A DNA stretch of 64,000 nt, taken from NCBI GenBank assembly GCA_963728965.1, contig CAVSMH010000007.1:186001-250000 (forward strand). Reading direction: 5' to 3'. This stretch comes from DASQZT01 sp963728965. GTDB lineage: Bacteria > Acidobacteriota > Terriglobia > Bryobacterales > Bryobacteraceae. Below, piece by piece: positions 8,712 through 17,481 of the stretch (position 1 is its first letter; each line of letters opens with the position of its first letter). Position numbers and translations under genes: made by a program. A model generated the notes under the pieces. That model saw only the letters and a list, made by a program, of their open reading frames with translations, was not told the origin of the DNA and did not search any database.

Positions 8712-10054
8712 GATTGTACCTCCAACTTATCGGTAAGCTGCGGCTCGGAGGGACAGACCAATTCCTCGCGAGCCTCCCGGGACGGCCCGGATCGCCAGCC
8801 GGCCACCAGGCCCGGCTTCAGGGTCTCGAAACTCCGGCACAGCCCCTCGATGCGGTCTTCCACCTCGGCGGCGAACATCTCCCGGGTTTCGATGACGAAG
8901 GAAGCCACCCGCGCGAGATAGAGCGGCGTGAGCGAGCGCAGCAGATGCCCCCGGTCCAGGGCATGCCGATCGTAAGCGCGCGCGAAATCGTAGACGATTT
9001 GGATCCACAATTCGTCATCGAGGTGAAAACGGTCGAGGCCGGAGGGACTGTCCACCAGCCTCCGCAGCGTTTTCACGGTGGCCGGAGCCAGGGCCAGAGC
9101 CCATACTTCGGCCAGATCCCGGCAGCCCGCTTGAAACAGCCCGAGCATCCGGCCCACGTTGACATCGATCGGATCCAGCCCCACGTCGTACGGAAAGCCG
9201 TACAGATCCACCGGAGAGCTCCCCTCCACCGCCGCCCATCGCGACTGGTATTCGCGCATCAGCGAGAACACGCTGCCGACGACCTGGTGCAGCATGGCGC
9301 TCAGATCGGCGCCGGGATCTTTGGCATCGTGCAGTTTGGCGCCGAGGAAACTCTGGCACGTCCGGAAATTCTCCGCCACCGCAATGGTCGTCATCCAGAT
9401 GTCGATGCCATAGCGGGCCACATCCGCCTCCCAATCCTGACGGGACAGATAGCGCTCGATGAGGCGCGCCGACAGGCCGAAATCGCCGCCGATGGGCTGG
9501 CGAATCCGGCGGCCGTAAAGCGCCCGGGTCAAGGGATACACGATGCTGTTGGTGATCGTGCCGTCGTACTTGTGGCGGTGGTAATAGGGCGCCACGAAAT
9601 CGTACTCGGCGTGCAATATCGGGCGAAGGAGCAGGTCGATCCACTCGGGCGTGATGGAGCGGAGGTCGGCATCGACCACGGCGCAGGCCTTGGCCCCTAA
9701 CAGGCGGGCCATATTGAACACCAGCCGGAAGGCGCTGCCTTTGCCGGGCGTCCCATGATAGGGAAACGATACCCGCTGAACCACGGTCAATGGCGTCGAG
9801 ATCATCAGCAGGCGCGAGAAATCGACGCTCGCCGACAGGACTGCTTCGCGCGTGCCGTCCGTGGATCCTCCATCGGAATTGACGATGACGGCGTTGAACT
9901 GCGGGAAATATTTGGCGATGCCCGCCTGCGCGGCGCGCACCACGTGCCCGATCGTGCGTACATTGTTGTAGCTCGGGATGCCGATGACGATCTCGGCCTC
10001 ACGGATCGCGTCGAGCGCGCGGCGGGCCTCCTCGGGCAGGATGGCATCAGGCAT
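8708..10054 (-). CDS. GT-A family glycosyltransferase
   Basis: 448 residues. It is a GT2-like enzyme: the nucleotide-sugar binding fold opens with EIVIGIPSYNNVRTIGHVV, followed by NSDGGSTDGT, and the metal-binding DXD equivalent is VVDADLRS. GGDFGLS follows in the acceptor region. No membrane segments are evident. The sequence resembles enzymes annotated as glucosyl- or mannosyl-3-phosphoglycerate synthase-like and proteins that make compatible solutes or glycolipids. The ATG at 10054 overlaps the end of the next glycosyltransferase gene by 8 bases, so they work in tandem. Open frame upstream of 10054 is the shadow of that gene. Confidence 0.85.
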   Translation of the reverse strand: MPDAILPEEARRALDAIREAEIVIGIPSYNNVRTIGHVVRAAQAGIAKYFPQFNAVIVNSDGGSTDGTREAVLSASVDFSRLLMISTPLTVVQRVSFPYHGTPGKGSAFRLVFNMARLLGAKACAVVDADLRSITPEWIDLLLRPILHAEYDFVAPYYHRHKYDGTITNSIVYPLTRALYGRRIRQPIGGDFGLSARLIERYLSRQDWEADVARYGIDIWMTTIAVAENFRTCQSFLGAKLHDAKDPGADLSAMLHQVVGSVFSLMREYQSRWAAVEGSSPVDLYGFPYDVGLDPIDVNVGRMLGLFQAGCRDLAEVWALALAPATVKTLRRLVDSPSGLDRFHLDDELWIQIVYDFARAYDRHALDRGHLLRSLTPLYLARVASFVIETREMFAAEVEDRIEGLCRSFETLKPGLVAGWRSGPSREAREELVCPSEPQLTDKLEVQS

Positions 10055-11309
10055 AGCAGGCCCCGGATCGCGCTCCGGCGCCGGCGGCCACCGCCGCCGG
10101 GAGCACGGCTTTCTCCCCAACCGCTTCGAGCAGCCGCTCGAAATAGTCGGGAATGGCCGACAGCACGCGGCTCCAGTTCGGAATGAGCGGGGCGCCCAGC
10201 GGGTCTTCGAGGAACTCTTCGCCCGCCTGTCCCAAGCTCCGCGCAAACGTGGAGACGGCCAGCTCCTCGCTGTGCCGGTCGAACGCGAGGCCATTCAGCA
10301 GGGCGTCCGCATAGTAGCGGTGGATGGTGTCTTCGGCGATCCTCACGTAGCGCACCTGGAGCGTCCGGAAATGGTCCCGGGAGAGACAGACGCCCTCGCT
10401 GGCCATGGTCCGAAACAGCGATTTCGCCACATCGCAGGCCATCCGGCGAAGCCCTTTGCTGGGATCGTTGAAGGAGAGCGGCTGGTGCTTGTGTTCGTAG
10501 TTGTCGGCCAGGTCCACCTGGCAGATGCGGGCGGCGGAGACGTTGCGATACACCTCGGCCAGCACGCCCACTTCGAGCCCCCAATCGCCGGGGATCCGAT
10601 TCACGCGGGCGAGATTGGTACGCATGGCGAATTCCCCCGCCAGGGCGTACCGAAAACTGCCCAGGAAGTCCAGGAACGGCACCCGCGGCCACAGGCTGTC
10701 CATGGCGCGAATCAGCGGCGTTACAAACAGCCGGGTGACGCGCCCGTGCATGGTGCGGGTGAAGCGGGCGTAGAACCCCTTGCAGAATTCGAAGCCCAGC
10801 GTCGGGTTGGCCACCGGATAGCACAACCGGGCCAGCATCTCGCGGCTGTAGTTGAGAATGTCGCAATCGTGCAGGGCGATCACTTCGCAATCCCCGCAAG
10901 CCAGCAGGAAACCGTAGGCCAGCCAGCAGGAACGCCCTTTGCCATCCTGGCCGGCGGGCAGGCCATGGCTTTCGAGCAGGCGGAAAAGATCCTGAATCGG
11001 ATCGCTGTCGATCCACAGCACGGTCACCGGAACCGCAAGCGAGTCGAAGAACTCGCAGGCGCGCTCGTACTGGCTCCGGTTGGCCCTGCCCAGCGCGACC
11101 ACAATCCGCTGAAGGAAATTCACCTTGGCCAATTCGCGGACGATCCCCTGCATGGCCGGGGTTTCGAATTCGGAGTACAGGGCGGGCAACACCAGGCCCA
11201 CCGGAAGCTCGGGGCGAAAGCGCTCGAGATCGGCTTCCAGGCGCCCCAATCCGTCCGGATTGAGGCGATGCAGTGTAGTCACCGGACCCGCCTGGTAGAA
11301 ATCAGCCAT
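10047..11309 (-). CDS. GT-A family glycosyltransferase, glucosyl-3-phosphoglycerate-synthase-like
   Basis: 420 residues, a single GT-A domain with a helical C-terminal part. Seen: GLVLPALYSEF at the start, RGKG-like GQDGKGRS, the metal-binding ALHDCDIL and a GDWGLEVG block that in GpgS-type enzymes forms part of the active site, with a later NYEHKHQ. GpgS makes glucosyl-3-phosphoglycerate, a precursor of methylglucose polysaccharides and compatible solutes; this activity is inferred from the motifs. It shares an operon with the second glycosyltransferase downstream. Its 5' leader contains an 11-bp inverted repeat whose 3' arm runs into the AGGAGG ribosome binding site. Confidence 0.82.
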   Translation of the reverse strand: MADFYQAGPVTTLHRLNPDGLGRLEADLERFRPELPVGLVLPALYSEFETPAMQGIVRELAKVNFLQRIVVALGRANRSQYERACEFFDSLAVPVTVLWIDSDPIQDLFRLLESHGLPAGQDGKGRSCWLAYGFLLACGDCEVIALHDCDILNYSREMLARLCYPVANPTLGFEFCKGFYARFTRTMHGRVTRLFVTPLIRAMDSLWPRVPFLDFLGSFRYALAGEFAMRTNLARVNRIPGDWGLEVGVLAEVYRNVSAARICQVDLADNYEHKHQPLSFNDPSKGLRRMACDVAKSLFRTMASEGVCLSRDHFRTLQVRYVRIAEDTIHRYYADALLNGLAFDRHSEELAVSTFARSLGQAGEEFLEDPLGAPLIPNWSRVLSAIPDYFERLLEAVGEKAVLPAAVAAGAGARSGACYA

Positions 11310-11318
11310 CGTTAGCCT

Positions 11319-11375
11319 CCTGCCTTTTCCAGTGTTGGTTTGTTGCTGCCTTTGGCGTCATCCCGAAAAGGCAGG
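11319..11375 (-). promoter_or_regulatory. Leader inverted repeat that can mask the glycosyltransferase RBS
   Basis: The plus strand reads CCTGCCTTTTC at 11319-11329 and its exact complement GAAAAGGCAGG at 11365-11375. In the minus-strand transcript the second arm ends in GGCAGG and continues directly into AGG, so the Shine-Dalgarno AGGAGG is partly inside the stem, 8 bases before the ATG at 11309. An 11-bp stem with a 35-base loop is compatible with translational control. Confidence 0.45.
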
Positions 11376-11411
11376 AAGAGACCGGCGAAACGTCGTTACG
11401 TCGCCGTGAGC

Positions 11412-11651
11412 TCAGTTGGCGGACGATTCGGGCGGATTCTCGCGCTGCCGCAGCCGTGCCTCGAGGTAGCCGTCCTTGACCCCTTCGGAATACGCCACGT
11501 TCAGTGCCCGGACAAAATCGCTGACGCGGTCCTTCGTGGCGAAGATAGAACGGCGTCCGGACGGCCCGAAACCGGGGCCATGAATCGTCGCTTCCACATC
11601 CCGGTCGGCGCGGACGGCGAGGGTCAGAATCGTATAGGGCGGGTTCACCAT
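11412..11651 (-). CDS. Small hypothetical protein
   Basis: 79 residues from the ATG at 11651. I do not recognise a family. It reads as a compact soluble protein with a beta-rich first half (PYTILTLAVRADRDVEATIHG) and an amphipathic helix (DFVRALNVAYSEGVKDGYLEARLRQ). It lies between the glycosyltransferase leader and a 300-base gap. A longer start at 11678 is possible. Moderate coding look, no functional clue. Confidence 0.45.
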   Translation of the reverse strand: MVNPPYTILTLAVRADRDVEATIHGPGFGPSGRRSIFATKDRVSDFVRALNVAYSEGVKDGYLEARLRQRENPPESSAN

Positions 11652-11947
11652 GTGCAGCAAGTTGGTACGGCTCCACAACCAAGGTACACGGGCCGGCAGC
11701 CGGTTTGGATCCCTTGAATACTGGATTTCGGGTGAGACCCACCGGAGAGTGGGGGATACTGCGCGCGCGGCGGCGCTTGACGTAACGGGGGCCGGTATCG
11801 AATCCGCCAGACGCAGGGCTCGCGCCGGCGGCCCCGGAGCGTGCCGATGGCCTTTACCCGTAGTTGGCTGCCAATTTCACCTGTACAAGGGATACGTTTA
11901 CCCGTGGCGGAAACCTAGAATTGGAGCTATAGACCGGAGAAATCACT

Positions 11948-12337
11948 ATGAAAAGAGCCGAACTGCGGAAATTCCGGCCGGTTCTCGAAGCCAAGCGGAG
12001 CGAGCTTGCCCGCTATATCCAGGCGCGGCGGAGCGGCTTGACGGTCGAGGCGGGCGGCGATCGAATGGACGAGGTTCGCAGTATGGATGAGCGGAACGCG
12101 ACCGCCGCCGATGTATTTCGAATGTCCCGGCTCCTGGAGTCGGTGGAACAAGCCTGCCGGCGAATGGATGCGGGGACGTTCGGCACCTGTCAGGCATGCG
12201 GCGACACCCTGCCGCGCAAACGCCTCGAACTGGTGCCGTGGGCGCCGTATTGTGTGGCCTGTCAGGACCTGGCGGAACGTGCCCGACTCGATATCGGGGA
12301 ACATCCGCTGCCGTTCCCCGAATCGCTGGCCAGTTGA
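11948..12337 (+). CDS. DksA/TraR-like zinc-finger protein
   Basis: 129 residues with an N-terminal coiled coil (about 1-75) and a C-terminal four-Cys zinc finger (C81, C84, C102, C105; CQACG and YCVAC). DksA-type proteins enter the RNA polymerase secondary channel and tune transcription during the stringent response. The coiled-coil tip lacks the clear DxxDxA motif of true DksA, so it may be a TraR/YocK-like relative with another role. It is followed 20 bases later by the HlyD-type adaptor gene, and the two probably share a transcript. Confidence 0.8.
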   Translation: MKRAELRKFRPVLEAKRSELARYIQARRSGLTVEAGGDRMDEVRSMDERNATAADVFRMSRLLESVEQACRRMDAGTFGTCQACGDTLPRKRLELVPWAPYCVACQDLAERARLDIGEHPLPFPESLAS

Positions 12338-12357
12338 TTTCAGCAGACCCAACGACG

Positions 12358-13722
12358 ATGCCCAATTCCAATCTCTCGTTACACGGCTCCTCGGCGGCGG
12401 CACCCGCGCCCGCCCGGGCCCAGATTGTGCCTCCCAAACCGCCCGTGCCTGCCAAGCCTCGCGTATGGCTGCTACTGACGGTTCTGTTGCTGGCCGCCGG
12501 CGCTGTCGTGGTCGGGCTGCGGTTCGTGCGGCGGACACCGGTCACACCGGTTGCCACGGTTCCCACCGCGACGGTCCGCTCCGGGACCCTCGAGAAGACG
12601 ATCCGGCTGACGGGATCGACCGTCGCGGAGCACGGCGTGGTGCTGCGCGCGCCCTATCTTCGCGGCAGCCGGAGCCGGGGCGGTGCGCGCGACTTTCAGC
12701 TCGACTTGACCAAACTGGCGGCGCCGGGTAGCAAGGTCGCCGAAGGCGAAGTGGTGGCCGTGTTCGACAGTGTGAACATGCGCAACCGCCTGGACGATGA
12801 GAAGGCGGACCGGGTGGACCTGGAGGGCCGGCTGAAACGGCTCCTGGCGGACCAACTGGCCGAACGCACCGCCCACGATCAGAAGATCCTGACGGCGCGC
12901 GCCAAAATCCTGACGGCTCAACTGGACCTGAAAACCGCGCCGGTGCGGCCGGCGATTGACGCGCAGATTTTCGGCCTGGCTCTCGAAGAAGCGCAGGCCA
13001 CCTACAAAGCGCTGACCGGGGAGACGAAATACTACGAGGCGCAACAGGCCGCCGAGCGGCGCAGTTTGGAATTGGAACTGGAGCGCGCGCGGGTGGAGGA
13101 AGGCCGGGCCCAGGCGAATATCGACCGGCTCACCGTTCACGCGCCGATTGCGGGATTGGTGGTGAGCCAGGAGATTTATCGGGGCGGCCAGTACGGACAG
13201 GTCCGCGATGGCGATCAGCTCCGGCCGGGCCAGCCGTACGTGCGCATCGTGGACGTCCGGTCGATGATTGTGGAAGCAGTCGCCAACCAGGCGGATGTGA
13301 CGCAACTGCGAATCGGCGAGCCGGTGCACGTCGGTTTTGACGCCTATCCGGATCTGCGTCTATCCGGGAAGGTGAGGGCCATCAGTGCGGTTGCCCGAAC
13401 CGAGGGCTGGCGCCCCAATTACGTGGCGGAGGTCCCGTTGACCATCGAGATCGCGGACACCGACCCGAAGGTGATTCCCAGCCTCTCGGCGAGCGCGGAC
13501 ATCGTGCTTGCCACCGCGGGGGATGCCGCGATTCTCCCGAAGGAAGCCGTGTTCTACGAAGGCGAGAGCGAGGAGCCGTTCGCCTGGGTCCGCACAGCGT
13601 CCGGGTGGGAGAGACGGGCGCTCGCCGTGGCGCTCGAAAATCACGTGGCGGTAGCGGTGCGATCGGGCGTGCGCGAAGGCGAAGTGGTGGCACTCGAACC
13701 TCCGGGCGGCGGCCAGGGCTGA
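12358..13722 (+). CDS. HlyD/RND-type periplasmic adaptor protein
   Basis: 454 residues. A Pro/Ala-rich cytoplasmic start is followed by one membrane helix (VWLLLTVLLLAAGAVVVGL, near 36-56). Next come the barrel-sandwich halves (GSKVAEGEVVAVFD, and later ITVHAPIAGLVVSQEIYRGG), a long alpha-helical hairpin between them (about 140-250) and beta-barrel and membrane-proximal domains. This is the membrane fusion subunit of a tripartite efflux or secretion pump. Neither an ABC/RND transporter nor a TolC gene is next to it, so its partner must be encoded elsewhere. ATG at 12358 follows the DksA-like gene at 20 bases. Confidence 0.85.
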   Translation: MPNSNLSLHGSSAAAPAPARAQIVPPKPPVPAKPRVWLLLTVLLLAAGAVVVGLRFVRRTPVTPVATVPTATVRSGTLEKTIRLTGSTVAEHGVVLRAPYLRGSRSRGGARDFQLDLTKLAAPGSKVAEGEVVAVFDSVNMRNRLDDEKADRVDLEGRLKRLLADQLAERTAHDQKILTARAKILTAQLDLKTAPVRPAIDAQIFGLALEEAQATYKALTGETKYYEAQQAAERRSLELELERARVEEGRAQANIDRLTVHAPIAGLVVSQEIYRGGQYGQVRDGDQLRPGQPYVRIVDVRSMIVEAVANQADVTQLRIGEPVHVGFDAYPDLRLSGKVRAISAVARTEGWRPNYVAEVPLTIEIADTDPKVIPSLSASADIVLATAGDAAILPKEAVFYEGESEEPFAWVRTASGWERRALAVALENHVAVAVRSGVREGEVVALEPPGGGQG

Positions 13723-13730
13723 CGCGCGCT

Positions 13731-15167
13731 CTACCCCTCCAGCAATCCCTGCCGCGCCAGCCAGCCCAGCGCGCCGGGGAGCGCGTCTTCGATCTGCGCC
13801 GGCGTGGCGCCGTGCGCCAGCGCGGCCAGTTCCCGCGCCAGTTGCCGCAGGGTGCGCGTGCCGTCGAGCAGCGGCACCAGTTGGCAGGTCACTTCGTCCA
13901 GTTCCACGATGTGGTGCGGCGCGCTGGTCAGATAGCGCGAGCGCGCCGCCTGGTAGCGCACCAGCCGGCTGGCCTGGGGCCGCTGGGTCACGGTGTCTTC
14001 GCACGGGAAATCGTAGACGTGGAAATCCGCGAAGCCGCCGGTCACCAGCGCCATCAGGATCTCCCGCAGCGCCTCGCGGCTGCCTGCGTAGGGCACCAGT
14101 TCCTCGAAGCCGAGCGGCAGCGGGTAGGTTTCCCCCAGCGCCCCGGTAACCTGTTTCACCGCCGCCTGGAGCGCGCTGATGCGCACTCCGTGCAGTCCTT
14201 CGATCTGCCCGCCTTCGATGTCGCGGGCGGGCGCCGAGAACCAGAAACGGTCCATCCTCTCCAGGGGCGGATTGCGATCGAGGCGGACTTCTTCGCGGCA
14301 CAACAGCGTCTGGCGGAAGCGCCGCAGCCGCAGAAAATCCAGGTACTGTTCGCGTTCGAGCAGGTCGTCTTTCAACCAGTTCAGCGAGCCCTGCGGATCG
14401 AACATCTCGTGGAAATCGGCTTCGCCGAGGTATTGCAGCCGATGCCGGGCGGCGTGCGCGGCAAAGTCGCGGAAGTAGAACGAGTCGTTGATCTCCGCCA
14501 GGTCGTCGTGGAACAGGCCGCCTTCGCCGTGACCCAGCAGCGCCTTGGCCTCCCCGTCCACCACGTCCGCCCAGGCCGGCGGGAGCAGGTGCGCCTTCAT
14601 GAACAGTTCCAGGAAGCCGCGGGCTTCGCGCACCTTTCCGGGGGCGTCGTCCAGCTTGCGGGTGTGATACCGCAGCATCTCGCGCAGCATCACGCGGACG
14701 TGCCGCCCGGGATAGGCGTTGTAGCTGATGAAGGCGATTCCGGCGGGCGCCAGCAGCTCGCGGCACACCGCCATCAGGCGGTCGCGGATGATCTGCGGCA
14801 CCCAGGAGTAGAGCCCGTGCGCGATGATGTAGTCGAACTCGCCGGCGCCGCTGCCGTAGTCCATCAGGTCGGCGGCGAGCAGCGAGACGTTGTCCAATTC
14901 CAGGTCCGCCGCCATTCGCCGTCCCGCCTCGATCGGCTCATCGGCGAGGTCGATGCCGGTGAACCGGCTGTGCGGCAGAGAGCAGGCCATGGGGATGAGA
15001 TTGTTGCCGTTGCCGCAGCCGATTTCGAGCACACGGCAGCCGGTCACCGGCGCCGGCTCCATGCCGAAGAACGTGCCGGTGGCCGCCAGGCGGTCGGGAT
15101 GCGTCTTCTGCCGCGCCAGGGTGAAATAGGATACGGCGTTATAGGGGTTGGCTGACACGTTCCTCAT
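13731..15167 (-). CDS. Class I SAM methyltransferase with methyltransferase regulatory domain
   Basis: 478 residues. The N-terminal Rossmann fold has the SAM motif VLEIGCGNGNN, followed by GIDLADEP and the helix region around ISYNAYPG. The middle and C-terminal parts match the methyltransferase regulatory domain (about 220-310) and a winged-helix-like C-terminal region (TCQLVPLLDGTRTLRQL). The substrate of such proteins is not established; the genes often sit near O-antigen or peptide modification loci. The ATG at 15167 gives the family start MRNVSANPYNAVSYF; the open frame upstream to 15218 lacks family sequence. Confidence 0.85.
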   Translation of the reverse strand: MRNVSANPYNAVSYFTLARQKTHPDRLAATGTFFGMEPAPVTGCRVLEIGCGNGNNLIPMACSLPHSRFTGIDLADEPIEAGRRMAADLELDNVSLLAADLMDYGSGAGEFDYIIAHGLYSWVPQIIRDRLMAVCRELLAPAGIAFISYNAYPGRHVRVMLREMLRYHTRKLDDAPGKVREARGFLELFMKAHLLPPAWADVVDGEAKALLGHGEGGLFHDDLAEINDSFYFRDFAAHAARHRLQYLGEADFHEMFDPQGSLNWLKDDLLEREQYLDFLRLRRFRQTLLCREEVRLDRNPPLERMDRFWFSAPARDIEGGQIEGLHGVRISALQAAVKQVTGALGETYPLPLGFEELVPYAGSREALREILMALVTGGFADFHVYDFPCEDTVTQRPQASRLVRYQAARSRYLTSAPHHIVELDEVTCQLVPLLDGTRTLRQLARELAALAHGATPAQIEDALPGALGWLARQGLLEG

Positions 15168-15288
15168 TATGGCGCGTCCCCGGGTGCGAACCGGCACCCC
15201 CGTGCTGTGTCCCGCCACCCCCCGGCACGCGAGTTGCTACACCTTCGACCAGATTCGAGGATTGCCCATCGAATCGAGAGGTTCCACT

Positions 15289-15807
15289 ATGAAGACCGTA
15301 CTCGCCCTGATACTTTCCATTGCCGCCGTATCGTTCGCCGCAGATTCGAAAACCGTCAATCGCCTGCCCGACAAACCGGAGCAGGTGAAGAGGCTCGGCT
15401 CCGTCACCTGGGATCTCGCCACTCACAAGCTGGTGTGGGTGGTGGAGAAAGGGACCATGGTGAACGACGAGTTTGTGCCGGCGTCGGAGGAGCGCTACGA
15501 GATCTCACCCGACCAGGCCACCATGGCGATTGCGGGCGAGACGCGGGGCTTTGCCGGCAGTGAAGCGATCAGCCTGCACAAACTGCTCGACACGCTGAGC
15601 GTCTACTGTGCGGAGAGCGTGGTGTGGTGGGACCAGGGGCAGGGAACGCCGCTCGACCCGGATACCCTCCAACCGTCGGGGCGGCATTCCCATCCCGCGA
15701 CCAAGCCCGGAGAGAAGCCCGTGAAGGTGGCCGATCCACCGCCGGCCAAGCCGAAATATAAGGTACCGGACAACGACCTGGTCGCGGCGGTGATGCATTG
15801 GCTGTAA
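15289..15807 (+). CDS. Exported hypothetical protein
   Basis: 172 residues with a clear signal peptide (MKTVLALILSIAAVSFAAD). The mature part has a short beta-rich region (VTWDLATHKLVWVVEKG, EERYEISPDQATMAI), a conserved-looking HKLLDTLSVYCAESVVWWD, and a Pro/Lys-rich C-terminus. I do not know the family; it is likely periplasmic. ATG at 15289 was chosen because it starts the signal peptide. It stands alone between convergent genes. Confidence 0.6.
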   Translation: MKTVLALILSIAAVSFAADSKTVNRLPDKPEQVKRLGSVTWDLATHKLVWVVEKGTMVNDEFVPASEERYEISPDQATMAIAGETRGFAGSEAISLHKLLDTLSVYCAESVVWWDQGQGTPLDPDTLQPSGRHSHPATKPGEKPVKVADPPPAKPKYKVPDNDLVAAVMHWL

Positions 15808-15834
15808 CTCGCCGGCCGACCGGTTATCGGCCGA

Positions 15835-16398
15835 TCAGGATGCGAAGACCATGTGGCTGGGCTGGATCCGGCGGTGGCGGCACCAATCGAGGTAGAGCCG
15901 GCCGTAGCTCGCGGTGATGTAGTCGCTCTCCGCGAAGCCGAGCTGGCGGGCGGTGCGGTCGATCCAGGCGGGCGCGCCTTCGAGCTCGATGTAAACACCG
16001 ATGGGCGTTTCGTCGAGCGTGGCAACTCCGTGGACCCGCGGCACCTGGAATTCGGTGCGGTATTTTTCGTAGCGGAAGACCGGCTGATATCCGAGCCGTT
16101 CGAAGATGGTGAGCAGGGGCTGCGGGCCGGGGAGGTCGAGCTCCAGTTCTTCGCGGCTCTTGTGCTTGCCCGGCAGCGGCCGGCCCTTGTAAGTGAGGAC
16201 GGTGCGGCGGCCCGCCACGCGCACGCGCAGGAGCAGCGCCTTGCGGCGCAGCGCGAGGGTGCGGGTATCGAAGACGGTATTGGCTTCGAAGACACGGCGG
16301 CGGTGGATGCGAAATCCGGCGCCGCCGAGCAAGCGCCGCGCGGCGGCGGCATCGGGCATCGCCAGCTTGATTTCGATTTCGCGATCGCGCTGCGCCAT
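15835..16398 (-). CDS. CYTH-domain protein (class IV adenylate cyclase / thiamine triphosphatase family)
   Basis: 187 residues. The first strand carries the family ExExK signature as REIEIKLA, and the tunnel fold residues follow: LRRKALLLRVR, TYKGRP, RTEFQV and YIELEG. CYTH enzymes bind triphosphates and metal ions and hydrolyse inorganic or organic triphosphates; some make cAMP. Which of these it does is not readable from sequence. ATG at 16398 is 4 bases from the end of the DUF2203 gene, so they are co-transcribed. Confidence 0.88.
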   Translation of the reverse strand: MAQRDREIEIKLAMPDAAAARRLLGGAGFRIHRRRVFEANTVFDTRTLALRRKALLLRVRVAGRRTVLTYKGRPLPGKHKSREELELDLPGPQPLLTIFERLGYQPVFRYEKYRTEFQVPRVHGVATLDETPIGVYIELEGAPAWIDRTARQLGFAESDYITASYGRLYLDWCRHRRIQPSHMVFAS

Positions 16399-16402
16399 GG
16401 GC

Positions 16403-16843
16403 CTACTGCGATCGATCGCCCTCGTGGTGGTCGAGAAAATCCTGATCGATCGCTTTCCGGCCGCGAAAGCCTTCATCCACTCCGTGCCAGAAAGCGATAT
16501 CCGATTCGCCCAGTTTCCAACACAGGTAGACCTCCTGGCCGTGGAAGAGAGTCGGGAAATCGATCAAGCCGACGTCGAGGTCCTTGACGACGCAGCCGAG
16601 CTCCTGGATCGCTTCGAGCGATTCGCGCAGGTGCGTCACGGCGGCTTCGCGGCCGTTGCGCAGTCCGAAGGCGCGGGCGCGATCGACCAGCATGCCGCCC
16701 AGCATCATCACCCGCTCGGTAAACGATTGAAGATTGCGTTCGGCCTCGTCGAAGGCGGATTTGCGATCGATGGCGTCGCGCAAAAGGCGCTCCACTTTCG
16801 GGACCAGCCGCTGGGCCTCGGCGAGAGTGAAGCGCTTCGACAT
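16403..16843 (-). CDS. DUF2203 family protein
   Basis: 146 residues. It opens with the family phrase MSKRFTLAEAQRLVPKVE, an amphipathic helical region, then the conserved C-terminal block GCVVKDLDVGLIDFPTLF, VYLCWKLGE and FWHGVDEGFRGR. Its function is unknown, but the conserved Asp, His and Cys residues suggest metal binding. It is 6 bases downstream of yjbQ and 4 bases upstream of the CYTH gene, in one minus-strand operon. Confidence 0.9.
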   Translation of the reverse strand: MSKRFTLAEAQRLVPKVERLLRDAIDRKSAFDEAERNLQSFTERVMMLGGMLVDRARAFGLRNGREAAVTHLRESLEAIQELGCVVKDLDVGLIDFPTLFHGQEVYLCWKLGESDIAFWHGVDEGFRGRKAIDQDFLDHHEGDRSQ

Positions 16844-16849
16844 CGAGCG

Positions 16850-17359
16850 TTATACGCCGGAAACCTGGATCGACATGGATCGGCTGCGCGGGCCGTCGAA
16901 TTCCGCCAGGATGATGCTTTGCCAGGTGCCGAGGAGCACCGACGAGTTACGTACCTGGAGACACAGACTCTGGCCCATCACCATTCCGCGCAAGTGGGAA
17001 TCGGCATTTTTCCGCTCGCAATCCGAGTACTCCGGATCGTTGTGCCGGTAGTAATCTTCGCGGCGCACGAGATCGTCCAGGAAGGCGCGCACGTCGTGCA
17101 ACAGCGCGTCCTGCCATTCGTTGATGAACACGGCGGTGGTGGTGTGCAGCGAGTGAAGGTGGACGATGCCATCGCGCACACCACTTTTGCGGACGATCTC
17201 GTTGATCCGATCGGTGACATTGATCAACTGCATGCGGTCGCTGGTAATCCAGTCGACGATGCGGTTGAATATCTTGTACCCCGTGGACCCCGCGGGCATA
17301 CCCAGCACATCCGCGGGTTCTGCGTGAATCTCAGCCAGCTTGCCATTGGCAGCGCTCAT
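16850..17359 (-). CDS. YjbQ family (secondary thiamine-phosphate synthase-like) protein
   Basis: 169 residues. The YjbQ core is complete: VHLHSLHTTTAVFINEW, then DDLVRRE..YYRHNDPE and DSHLRGMVMGQSLCLQV, ending with GTWQSIILAEFDG. Members can supply thiamine phosphate synthase activity in some tests, though their true role is debated. It leads the YjbQ-DUF2203-CYTH operon, and a TATAAT -10 element lies 76 bases upstream of the ATG. Confidence 0.92.
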   Translation of the reverse strand: MSAANGKLAEIHAEPADVLGMPAGSTGYKIFNRIVDWITSDRMQLINVTDRINEIVRKSGVRDGIVHLHSLHTTTAVFINEWQDALLHDVRAFLDDLVRREDYYRHNDPEYSDCERKNADSHLRGMVMGQSLCLQVRNSSVLLGTWQSIILAEFDGPRSRSMSIQVSGV

Positions 17360-17434
17360 ATACGTTCCTTTTCCCCTTGTGTGTGAAACCAGCTACGAGG
17401 CATGTAAGTCGTTTTCAACCGAAAGCGTGTGACG

Positions 17435-17440
17435 ATTATA
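17435..17440 (-). promoter_or_regulatory. Probable -10 box for the yjbQ operon
   Basis: Minus-strand TATAAT in a locally AT-rich window (attttgTATAATcgtc), 76 bases before the yjbQ start. The matching -35 position, 17 bases upstream, is CGTCAC and is weak, so this may be an activator-dependent promoter. Flanking GTGTGACG and CATGTGACG copies could be operator half sites. Confidence 0.4.
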
Positions 17441-17481
17441 CAAAATCTGTTACGCATGTGACGGCCAAGCCGGGCACTACG

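Noticed and set aside
11700..11947. sigma-70 promoter before the DksA-like gene
   Set aside because: A TTGACG exists near 11778 but no -10 box sits at a suitable distance; two TTTACCCGT copies are noted but their meaning is unclear.
16403..17359. Thiamine synthesis role for YjbQ and neighbours
   Set aside because: No thiamine genes or riboswitch lie nearby; the family name is kept only as a family label.
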